In this document: piece after piece, positions 16,644 through 23,578 of the stretch
Layout of the letters: each line of letters opens with the position of its first letter
Position numbering within the stretch: the first letter of the stretch is position 1
NCBI RefSeq assembly: GCF_039543505.1
Contig: NZ_BAABJW010000001.1
Location: 682,001-746,000, forward strand
Direction of reading: 5' to 3'
Length of the DNA stretch: 64,000 bases
Source: Litoribaculum gwangyangense
GTDB taxonomy: Bacteria > Bacteroidota > Bacteroidia > Flavobacteriales > Flavobacteriaceae
The notes under the pieces: generated by a model
Databases searched by the model: none
Seen by the model: only the letters and a program-made list of their open reading frames with translations
Told to the model about the DNA's origin: nothing
Position numbers and translations under genes: made by a program

Positions 16644-18158
16644 CTAAAATTTAATTCCAAATCCAGTGTAAACACCTATAAAAAAAGGCGTAAAATTTCC
16701 AGAAGTATTTTTAAATGTGTTAATTTGATATTTAAACAGGGGCTCTAAATTCAAATCTATTTTCTTTGAAACTTTATAGTTAAAACCTAAACCAAAATTA
16801 GCACTGTAACTTATTTTATTTATATTATTGGCTTCACCTAAAAATGTTCTGCTGCCGTTTTCTGCATTAGAATATATTTCGTTGTTATTTAAAAAGAAAG
16901 AACTAAATCCTCCAATAACATTTACTCCTAATTTTTTATCAGAAAGGTTATATTGAATTTCTAATGGAATTTCAATATAACCCAAAGCTTGATTAATGGA
17001 TGTGTTTGTGGTTGAAAAATCCACAGGAACTGAATTGTTATTCAAATTCTCAGCACTGATAATGGAAACACCACTATCACTACCTGAACCACTACCAGAA
17101 TTAACATTTTGTAATGCACTACTACTTGAACTAAGTCCAGCCGATTGGAAAACAATCACATCATTCGTGTTATAACCTAAATTGACTTTATTAATACCTG
17201 AGCGAATGGTTATTTTATTATTGATAGCATAACTTGCTAAAAGACCATAACTCATGTTTAGCTCACCACTTTTAGAGTTTTTGTTAAATTGAGGATCGAT
17301 TGAAGAACCTTCTCCTAAAGTGTTAAAATAAACTGGCGCAGCATTTGGAGCGATACTCCACCTGTTTTGTTGTTCTTTCTTCTCTTCAATAAGATCTTTG
17401 TTCTTCTCTAAAGCCTCTGCTATGGTAAGTGTTTTATTTTCTCCATTAGCTGGATATGTTTCGGTTACATCATATTTTGTATCACTAGCAATATGTTTAT
17501 TACTAGTGTTATTAATAAGTTCTTTAGTTTTTTCTTTGTCAATTAAAAGGGTTTCATTTTGGTTTTCTTCGCCATTTGATGAGGCAATAGAAATATTGTT
17601 TTCTGATGTATCTTGAGGAGTTTTATTGGTAGTTATTTCTTTAGAGATATTGGCAATAGCATTGTTAGAATCTGAATTTTCTAGTGTATTGATATTGCTT
17701 TTGTTGCTATTTTTTGAATTTGAGTTTTTTTTAATTGTCGATGGCTTTAAAGATGTTAAACTATTCTGTGTAGTTTTTAAATTCGATTTTTCATTCGAAT
17801 TCTCAGTATTTTCTTTTTCGTCAATATTTTCTACAACAGATGTTTCAGGTGCATTGGTATCTATTAAATCCTCAATGGTGTTTTCATTATCAGAAGAAGT
17901 ACTCTCATGTTCAACAACTTGATTTTCTGGAACCATATCATCTAAATTGCTAAAGTAGTTAAAGCCAATAGATAAAAGTAAAATCAATAAAGCAGCAATA
18001 CCAGCATATCGCCACCATATAGGGATAACACGGTGCTTTTTCTTTTTCTGGTTTAGCTCGGCTTCAATACGTTTCCAAACCGTATCGTTAGGTGTGGCTT
18101 CAAAATCCTTGAGGCCTTCTTGAAAGATCCTGTCTATATGTTTTTTGTCATTCATCAT
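16644..18158 (-). CDS. Membrane-anchored protein with C-terminal outer-membrane-type beta-barrel, partner of the ECF sigma factor
   Basis: 504 aa. Residues 1-49 are charged and cytoplasm-like (MMNDKKHIDRIFQEGLKDFE, WKRIEAEL), 50-69 form a membrane helix (YAGIAALLILLLSIGFNYF), about 70-250 are Asn/Ser/Thr/Glu-rich and probably disordered, and about 275-504 have alternating strands ending in F-G-I-K-F, as in OmpA-like/porin-family barrels. The N-terminus resembles anti-sigma factor layouts. The ATG overlaps the sigma-factor stop by 4 nt, so the two are coupled. Probable role is anti-sigma factor or envelope sensor (inference). Confidence 0.72.
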   Translation of the reverse strand: MMNDKKHIDRIFQEGLKDFEATPNDTVWKRIEAELNQKKKKHRVIPIWWRYAGIAALLILLLSIGFNYFSNLDDMVPENQVVEHESTSSDNENTIEDLIDTNAPETSVVENIDEKENTENSNEKSNLKTTQNSLTSLKPSTIKKNSNSKNSNKSNINTLENSDSNNAIANISKEITTNKTPQDTSENNISIASSNGEENQNETLLIDKEKTKELINNTSNKHIASDTKYDVTETYPANGENKTLTIAEALEKNKDLIEEKKEQQNRWSIAPNAAPVYFNTLGEGSSIDPQFNKNSKSGELNMSYGLLASYAINNKITIRSGINKVNLGYNTNDVIVFQSAGLSSSSSALQNVNSGSGSGSDSGVSIISAENLNNNSVPVDFSTTNTSINQALGYIEIPLEIQYNLSDKKLGVNVIGGFSSFFLNNNEIYSNAENGSRTFLGEANNINKISYSANFGLGFNYKVSKKIDLNLEPLFKYQINTFKNTSGNFTPFFIGVYTGFGIKF

Positions 18159-18706
18159 AACGATTGTGAATGTTCATTTGTTTTATAATTTTCAATAGTT
18201 TGCTTCAAAATATATCTAGCTCGTGCTAAATTTGATTTTGAAGTACCTTCATTGATGTCTAGCATTTTTGCTATTTCTCTGTGTGAATAACCATCAAGAA
18301 CATAAAGGTTAAAAACCATACGGTATCTATCTGGTAATTCTTGAATGATTTTCAACAGGTAATCGATAGAGATGGTATCTTCATCAACCTCCAATTCAAC
18401 ATTTTCAATGGTATTTTCATTTATTATTTCAAAAACTTTTTCGTTGCGGTAACGCTGTAAAGCCGTATTTATGGCAATGCGTTTTAGCCAACCTTCAAAA
18501 GAACCTTTGTTTTTATATTGTTCTATCTTTTTAAAAATAGTCAAAAATGCATCTTGTAAATTATCTTCAGCTTCGGCATAGTTCCGCGAATACTTCAAAC
18601 ATATGGCGAATAATTTGCTTGAAAAAAGCTTGTATAACTCGCTTTGTGCTTTAGTATCATTTATTTTACAATTTTCTATGAGTTGTTTTAAACCCAAATT
18701 AAACAT
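18155..18706 (-). CDS. RNA polymerase ECF-type sigma-70 factor
   Basis: 183 aa. Region 2 includes AEDNLQDAFLTIFKKIEQY and GSFEGWLKRIAINTALQRYR; region 4 has LPDRYRMVFNLYVLDGYSHREIAKML and a helix-turn-helix ending ARYILKQTI. This is a standard ECF sigma, expected to redirect RNA polymerase to a small stress or envelope regulon. It is coupled by a 4-nt overlap to the barrel/anchor protein. The target promoter cannot be identified here. Confidence 0.93.
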   Translation of the reverse strand: MFNLGLKQLIENCKINDTKAQSELYKLFSSKLFAICLKYSRNYAEAEDNLQDAFLTIFKKIEQYKNKGSFEGWLKRIAINTALQRYRNEKVFEIINENTIENVELEVDEDTISIDYLLKIIQELPDRYRMVFNLYVLDGYSHREIAKMLDINEGTSKSNLARARYILKQTIENYKTNEHSQSL

Positions 18707-18720
18707 GTATTAATTAATAC

Positions 18721-19128
18721 TTAATCTATTACCGGTATTTCAATAGTTAAATATATGGGTTCCCCTTCGGCATCTTCTCCTTGCCAAAATTTAAAAATAT
18801 AGGACCCATTGCTCGTTACAATAAAATTAAAAGTAGCTTCTACTAAAACATCATCTAGTGTTTCGCAGTCATTTCTATCAAAAACATAGGTAATAGGTGC
18901 AATGGTACGTTCATTATTTTCTTTTAAATAATAAAACTCTTTAAAGTTATAACATGTTGAAGGTCTAAAATATGAAACGGTTATTAGGTAGGTTTGCCCA
19001 AGTTGAAACTCATTCGGGATATCTACACTCTCAACAGGTAAAACTTCAAAACTATAGTTTTCTCCATCATCATTTACACTGCAGGACATAGTTAGTACTG
19101 CAAAACAAATGGCAATTAATTTTTTCAT
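18721..19128 (-). CDS. Hypothetical lipoprotein
   Basis: 135 aa. The N-terminus MKKLIAICFAVLTMSCSVNDDG is a clear lipoprotein signal peptide with the lipid-accepting Cys at residue 16. The mature part is beta-rich (SFEVLPVESVDIPNEFQLG, LTIEIPVID at the end) and contains two further Cys (STCYNF, DRNDCETL), possibly a disulfide. No family recognised. Its stop faces the sigma factor start 14 nt downstream, so it may be cotranscribed with the sigma/anchor pair. Confidence 0.78.
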   Translation of the reverse strand: MKKLIAICFAVLTMSCSVNDDGENYSFEVLPVESVDIPNEFQLGQTYLITVSYFRPSTCYNFKEFYYLKENNERTIAPITYVFDRNDCETLDDVLVEATFNFIVTSNGSYIFKFWQGEDAEGEPIYLTIEIPVID

Positions 19129-19205
19129 AGTAAGTAAATTAGGGGTTTATTTAATACATGTTACACCATTTAGATGCACATTTTATTAAAAGGTTGCGTA
19201 TTTAC

Positions 19206-19238
19206 CAAAAAAATCCCGCTTTCCACGGGACTTTTTTA
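19206..19238 (-). terminator. recA terminator
   Basis: On the minus strand: GTCCCG tggaaag CGGGAT followed by seven T. It starts 3 nt after the recA stop. A/T tracts flank the stem on both sides. Confidence 0.88.
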
Positions 19239-19240
19239 AA

Positions 19241-20242
19241 TTATTTACCTGAAACTATCGCTCTCACTTTGGCTTCTAGTTCATCCATAAGTTCTGGATT
19301 ATCTTTTATGAGGGCTTTTACTGCATCGCGGCCTTGCCCTAACTTAGTATCATCATAACTAAACCATGAGCCGCTCTTTTTTACTATTTCATGCTCAACG
19401 GCTAAATCTAATATTTCACCTACTTTACTAACCCCTTCCCCATACATAATGTCGAACTCTGCAGTTTTAAAAGGTGGAGCCACTTTGTTCTTTACCACTT
19501 TAACACGGGTTTTGTTACCAGTTACATTGCCATCGGTTTCTTTTATTTGAGTTGACCGACGAATATCTAATCTCACAGATGCATAGAATTTTAAAGCATT
19601 TCCACCCGTTGTGGTTTCTGGGTTTCCAAACATAACACCAATTTTTTCACGCAACTGGTTTATGAAAATAACAGTACAGTTTGTTTTACTAATAGATGCT
19701 GTTAATTTTCTCAAGGCTTGAGACATTAAACGGGCATGTAATCCCATTTTTGAGTCGCCCATTTCGCCCTCAATTTCACTTTTAGGAGTCAGGGCTGCTA
19801 CAGAGTCGATAACCACAATATCAATAGCTCCAGAACGAATCAAATTATCAGTAATTTCTAAAGCTTGTTCACCATTGTCTGGTTGTGAAATGATTAAATT
19901 ATCAATATCGACACCTAATTTTTCAGCATAAAACCTATCAAAGGCATGTTCTGCATCTATAAACGCAGCAATACCACCAGCTTTTTGTGCCTCAGCAATG
20001 GCATGCAAGGTTAAAGTTGTTTTTCCTGAAGATTCAGGACCATAAATTTCAATAACACGACCTCGAGGATATCCACCAACGCCCAGGGCGATATCTAAAC
20101 CCAAAGAACCAGAGGGTATGGCATCAACATCTACAATCGCAGAGTCACTCATTTTCATGACCGTTCCTTTTCCGTAAGCCTTATCCAGTTTATCTAATGT
20201 AAGTTTCAGTGCTTTTAATTTTGCTTCTTTTTCGCTACTCAT
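19241..20242 (-). CDS. recA: Recombinase RecA
   Basis: 333 aa. Forms ATP-dependent filaments on single-stranded DNA for strand exchange and SOS induction. Walker A GPESSGKT is at residues 68-75, DAEHAFD at about 95, VIDSVAALTPKSEIEG near 145, and the L2-region GGNALKFYASVRLDIRR near 215. It is monocistronic, with its own promoter and terminator. No LexA-like operator was recognised upstream. Confidence 0.98.
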   Translation of the reverse strand: MSSEKEAKLKALKLTLDKLDKAYGKGTVMKMSDSAIVDVDAIPSGSLGLDIALGVGGYPRGRVIEIYGPESSGKTTLTLHAIAEAQKAGGIAAFIDAEHAFDRFYAEKLGVDIDNLIISQPDNGEQALEITDNLIRSGAIDIVVIDSVAALTPKSEIEGEMGDSKMGLHARLMSQALRKLTASISKTNCTVIFINQLREKIGVMFGNPETTTGGNALKFYASVRLDIRRSTQIKETDGNVTGNKTRVKVVKNKVAPPFKTAEFDIMYGEGVSKVGEILDLAVEHEIVKKSGSWFSYDDTKLGQGRDAVKALIKDNPELMDELEAKVRAIVSGK

Positions 20243-20269
20243 TGCTTTATTTTTCTATAAAATTGTATG

Positions 20270-20300
20270 CTAAAATACTACATCTTTTATCAGAATACAA
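20270..20300 (-). promoter_or_regulatory. Probable recA promoter
   Basis: Minus strand: TTG (20300-20298), 20-nt spacer, TATTTTAG (20277-20270), one mismatch to TAnnTTTG. It lies 27 nt before the recA ATG. Confidence 0.4.
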
Positions 20301-20413
20301 TTTTATCACGCAACCTTTTTTAACATTCTGCATCTATGAAATGAAGAGGAAAGATTTTGCTATGGGTTTCCTTATGATGGTTTGAAAATTAGACTAACTC
20401 AAACTATAATTAT

Positions 20414-20446
20414 TTAAAGCACTTCAATTATTGAAGTGCTTTTTTC
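20414..20446 (+). terminator. Orphan intrinsic terminator between recA and trhO
   Basis: A perfect 11-bp stem, AAGCACTTCAA tta TTGAAGTGCTT, followed by a T run on the plus strand. No plus-strand gene precedes it: recA points away and trhO begins 79 nt later. It could end a short unannotated transcript arising in 20243-20413, where I see no reading frame longer than a few codons. Confidence 0.7.
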
Positions 20447-20456
20447 ACTTAATCAA

Positions 20457-20486
20457 TTGTCTTATTCTCTTAAAATTGTACTTTTG
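20457..20486 (+). promoter_or_regulatory. trhO promoter
   Basis: TTG (20457-20459), 19-nt spacer, TACTTTTG (20479-20486). Full match to the Bacteroidetes housekeeping consensus. The leader would be about 30 nt. Confidence 0.62.
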
Positions 20487-20524
20487 TACCTTAATAATTC
20501 TTTAACCTTATAAATTAGTATAGC

Positions 20525-21598
20525 ATGCAACTGTACAATAAACTAAGCGCAAAAGAAAGAGCAGAATTAATCGATAAAGCTGGAAAAAATCGATTAACAC
20601 TTTCTTTTTACAAATATGCCAAAATTGGTAATCCACAAACTTTTAGAGATCATTTGTTCTTAACGTGGGATGCACTCGATGTTCTGGGTAGAATTTACGT
20701 TGCCCACGAAGGTATTAATGGCCAATTATCTTTACCAGCCGATAGATTTAAAGAATTTAAAAAGCATTTAGATTCCATCGATTTTTTAAAAGGCGTAAGA
20801 CTGAATATTGCGGTAGAGCAAGACAATAAATCGTTTTTAAAACTCAAAATAAAAGTACGTCATAAAATCGTTGCCGATGGTTTAAACGATGATACGTTTG
20901 ATGTTAGAAATAAGGGCATACATGTAGATGCTGAGAAATTTAACGAACTTATTGAAGATCAACAAACCGTTTTGGTAGATATGAGGAATCATTACGAAAG
21001 TGAGATAGGACATTTTAAAAACGCCGTAACGCCAGATGTAGATACGTTTAGGGAATCATTAGATATCATTGAAGAAGATTTAAAAGACCATAAAGAAGAT
21101 AAAAATCTGGTGATGTATTGTACAGGCGGTATCCGTTGTGAAAAAGCCAGTGCCTATTTTAAGCATAAAGGTTTTAAAAATGTTTATCAATTGGAAGGCG
21201 GCATAATTGAATATACGCGTCAGGTCAATGAAAAAAATCTTGAAAACAAATTTTTAGGAAAGAACTTTGTTTTTGATGAGCGTAGAGCCGAAAAAATCAG
21301 TGATGATATAATTGCCCAATGCCACCAATGTGGCGAACCTTTTGATGTACATACCAACTGTGCTAATGATGCTTGCCACCTGCTTTTTATCCAGTGTGAT
21401 AAATGCAAAGAAGAAATGAATAACTGTTGTTCTACCAACTGTAAAGAGATACATGCGTTGCCCTATGAAGAACAAAAAGCTTTAAGAAAAGGGCAAGGTA
21501 ACAGTAACGATATTTTCAAAAAAGGACGTGCAGATCATCTTCCCTATAAGAAAGATTTGAGAAATATTTTTGAGGTTTTGAAAAAAGAACAAGTTTAA
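20525..21598 (+). CDS. trhO: tRNA uridine(34) hydroxylase / rhodanese-like protein TrhO
   Basis: 357 aa. TrhO (YceA) uses O2 to hydroxylate U34 of certain tRNAs to ho5U. The N-terminal acylphosphatase-like domain has VAHEGINGQLSLP; the central rhodanese domain has the catalytic loop C199-TGGIRCEK; the C-terminus is a Cys-rich region (CHQCGEPFD, CHLLFIQCDKC, CCSTNC) that probably binds zinc. Length and domain order fit the long form of the family. Monocistronic with a good promoter. Confidence 0.93.
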   Translation: MQLYNKLSAKERAELIDKAGKNRLTLSFYKYAKIGNPQTFRDHLFLTWDALDVLGRIYVAHEGINGQLSLPADRFKEFKKHLDSIDFLKGVRLNIAVEQDNKSFLKLKIKVRHKIVADGLNDDTFDVRNKGIHVDAEKFNELIEDQQTVLVDMRNHYESEIGHFKNAVTPDVDTFRESLDIIEEDLKDHKEDKNLVMYCTGGIRCEKASAYFKHKGFKNVYQLEGGIIEYTRQVNEKNLENKFLGKNFVFDERRAEKISDDIIAQCHQCGEPFDVHTNCANDACHLLFIQCDKCKEEMNNCCSTNCKEIHALPYEEQKALRKGQGNSNDIFKKGRADHLPYKKDLRNIFEVLKKEQV

Positions 21599-21708
21599 AA
21601 GCGTAATTAAAAAACTTCCTTTTTTAAGTCAGCATAATAATCTTATCTTTACATCGATAAGAGTTTTTTTGAATTTCTCAAAAACCCTTTAATTTGTTGT
21701 TTCCAATT

Positions 21709-21767
21709 TTTTGGAAAACTAAATTATTTACGAACCTCCTTCCAGTAAAACCATGGTTTTGGCTGGA
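21709..21767 (+). promoter_or_regulatory. Two consecutive hairpins in the ricT leader
   Basis: GTTTCCAA tttt TTGGAAAAC (21709-21729) and TCCAG t AAAACC at GGTTTT gg CTGGA (21741-21767), which ends 17 nt before the ricT ATG. The second is a near-perfect 27-nt palindrome. A TATCTTTA box (one mismatch) at 21644-21651 would place both inside the leader. They could be leader RNA structures or an operator; neither has a T tract. Confidence 0.45.
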
Positions 21768-21784
21768 ATCAACATACATAATAT

Positions 21785-23023
21785 ATGGCTTGTGCAAGTT
21801 GCTCAACTAAAGACGGCTCACCAAAAGGCTGCAAAAATAATGGTACTTGTGGAACAGATAGTTGTAATAAACTAACTGTTTTTGATTGGTTATCCAACAT
21901 GTCTCTACCCAATGGAGAAAAGCCTTTTAACTGGGTTGAGGTCCGCTATAAAAACGGTAGAAAAGAGTACTACTACAATTCTGAAAATTTAACTTTAAGT
22001 ATTGGTGACATTGTTGCTACCCAAGCACAATCGGGTCATGATATTGGCATGGTTACCCTTACAGGTGAGCTGGTACGGGTTCAAATGAAGCGTAAAAACA
22101 TTGCCGAAAACATTGATGAGGCCTTAAAAATTTATAGAAAAGCCAGCCAAAAAGATATTGATATTTGGAGTGAAGCCCGCGATAAAGAAGAACCTATGAA
22201 GGTTAAAGCACGCCAATTTGCTATTGATTTGAAACTTCAAATGAAAATTTCGGATATTGAATTTCAAGGCGATGCCAGTAAAGCCACATTTTATTATACA
22301 GCCGAAGAACGTGTAGATTTTAGAGAACTCATAAAAGTGTTTGCGCGCGAGTTTAGAACGCGTATTGAAATGAAACAAGTTGGTTTTCGTCAAGAAGCAG
22401 CAAGACTTGGTGGTATTGGCTCTTGTGGTCGCGAATTATGTTGTTCCACTTGGTTAACCGATTTCCGTTCGGTAAGCACGTCGGCGGCCCGTTACCAGCA
22501 ATTATCATTAAATCCGCAAAAACTGGCAGGCCAATGTGGCAAACTAAAGTGCTGCTTAAACTATGAGCTCGATACTTACATGGATGCTCTAAAAAGCTTT
22601 CCTAAAACCGATATTAAACTTCAAACTGAAAAGGGAACAGCAGTATGCCAAAAAACCGATATTTTTAAAGGTCATATGTGGTATGCGTATGAAGGTGAAT
22701 GGATGAATTGGCACAAAATAACTACCGAACAGGCTAATGAAATTATCGCTTTAAATAATAAAAATAAAAAAGTCGCCAGTCTTGAAGAATATGCTTCTAG
22801 TGTTACTGAAGACACTAAAACCGAATTTGGAAACGTTGTAGGTCAAGACAGTTTAACACGTTTCGATAGTCCAAAACGCTCTAACAAACGTAAAAATAAT
22901 AAGAGGAAAAGAAATCAGGGCAACAAAAGCGCAACATCAAACAACGACAATCCAAATCAAAAGAATAAAAGAAAAAATAACAATAAAAGAAAACCTCAAA
23001 AAACGAATAATGGTGCGAAGTAA
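21785..23023 (+). CDS. ricT: PSP1 domain protein, RicT-like
   Basis: 412 aa. In Bacillus, RicT (YaaT) is part of the Fe-S Y-complex that supports RNase Y and RNA maturation; the flavobacterial role is inferred. The N-terminus is Cys-rich (MACASCSTKDG, CGTDSCN). The PSP1 core has RIEMKQVGFRQEAARLGGIGSCGRELCCSTW and GQCGKLKCCLNYE, a set of Cys able to bind Fe-S clusters. The last 60 residues are a Lys/Arg/Asn-rich disordered tail, common in Bacteroidota versions. It overlaps gldH by 14 nt. Confidence 0.92.
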   Translation: MACASCSTKDGSPKGCKNNGTCGTDSCNKLTVFDWLSNMSLPNGEKPFNWVEVRYKNGRKEYYYNSENLTLSIGDIVATQAQSGHDIGMVTLTGELVRVQMKRKNIAENIDEALKIYRKASQKDIDIWSEARDKEEPMKVKARQFAIDLKLQMKISDIEFQGDASKATFYYTAEERVDFRELIKVFAREFRTRIEMKQVGFRQEAARLGGIGSCGRELCCSTWLTDFRSVSTSAARYQQLSLNPQKLAGQCGKLKCCLNYELDTYMDALKSFPKTDIKLQTEKGTAVCQKTDIFKGHMWYAYEGEWMNWHKITTEQANEIIALNNKNKKVASLEEYASSVTEDTKTEFGNVVGQDSLTRFDSPKRSNKRKNNKRKRNQGNKSATSNNDNPNQKNKRKNNNKRKPQKTNNGAK

Positions 23024-23513
23024 TGTTGTGTTATTTCTTTTTATAGTTTCTTTTATAGGCTTAGAGTCTTGTGATTCCAATCGTGTTTACGATACGTATC
23101 AATCGGTTCCCAATAAATGGCATAAAGACTCTGTTGTAAGTTTTAAAGTAAATCCTCCAGATTCTACTAATGCCTACAATTTATTTGTGAACTTAAGAAA
23201 TACCAATGCCTACAAATACAATAATTTGTTTTTAATTGTCGAAATGGCATATCCACACGGTAAAACAATAAAGGACACCTTAGAATATAGAATGGCGGAA
23301 CCTAGTGGTAAACTACTGGGAACAGGTTACACCGATGTTAAAGAGAATAAACTGTGGTACAAAGGCCATGAGTCTTCATTTGTTTTCAATGAAGCTGGAA
23401 CTTACACGGTTAATATACAACACGCTATGCGAGAAAACGGAAAAGTGAATGGCGTAGTTGAACTTGAAGGGATTACGGATGTTGGCTTTCGAGTAGAACA
23501 TACAAACAATTAA
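23010..23513 (+). CDS. gldH: Gliding motility lipoprotein GldH
   Basis: 167 aa. GldH is a lipoprotein required for gliding and chitin use in Flavobacterium johnsoniae. Signal peptide MVRSNVVLFLFIVSFIGLESC with lipid-accepting Cys at residue 21. The mature part (VYDTYQSVPNKWHKDSVVSF, LFLIVEMAYPHG, GTYTVNIQHAMRE) matches the family. The start overlaps the ricT 3' end. The ricT-gldH-PBP1A order is, from memory, typical of Flavobacteriaceae. No other gld/spr gene lies in the window, so gliding itself is not shown. Confidence 0.93.
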   Translation: MVRSNVVLFLFIVSFIGLESCDSNRVYDTYQSVPNKWHKDSVVSFKVNPPDSTNAYNLFVNLRNTNAYKYNNLFLIVEMAYPHGKTIKDTLEYRMAEPSGKLLGTGYTDVKENKLWYKGHESSFVFNEAGTYTVNIQHAMRENGKVNGVVELEGITDVGFRVEHTNN

Positions 23514-23560
23514 CGTCACTTCGAGAGTTTCAATTATAAATTGGGATGTATCGAGAAGTA
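23514..23560. repeat. Intergenic repeat unit between gldH and PBP1A
   Basis: 'cgtcacttcgagagtt' and, after 17 nt, 'gggatgtatcgagaagt'. The pair CACTTCGAG / ATCGAGAAGT(G) is a familiar flavobacterial intergenic repeat. A second 'gtatcgagaag' lies at 44831-44841. It overlaps a spurious upstream in-frame ATG of PBP1A. Confidence 0.5.
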
Positions 23561-23578
23561 TTTATTAAAAAAGAGTAC

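Noticed and set aside
18721..19128. Assigning the 135-aa lipoprotein as the anti-sigma factor
   Set aside because: It is lipidated and periplasmic with no cytoplasmic domain; the coupled barrel/anchor protein is the better candidate.
20243..20413. Small peptide upstream of the orphan terminator
   Set aside because: Only frames of a few codons (ATG AAA stop; ATG GGT TTC CTT ATG ATG GTT stop).
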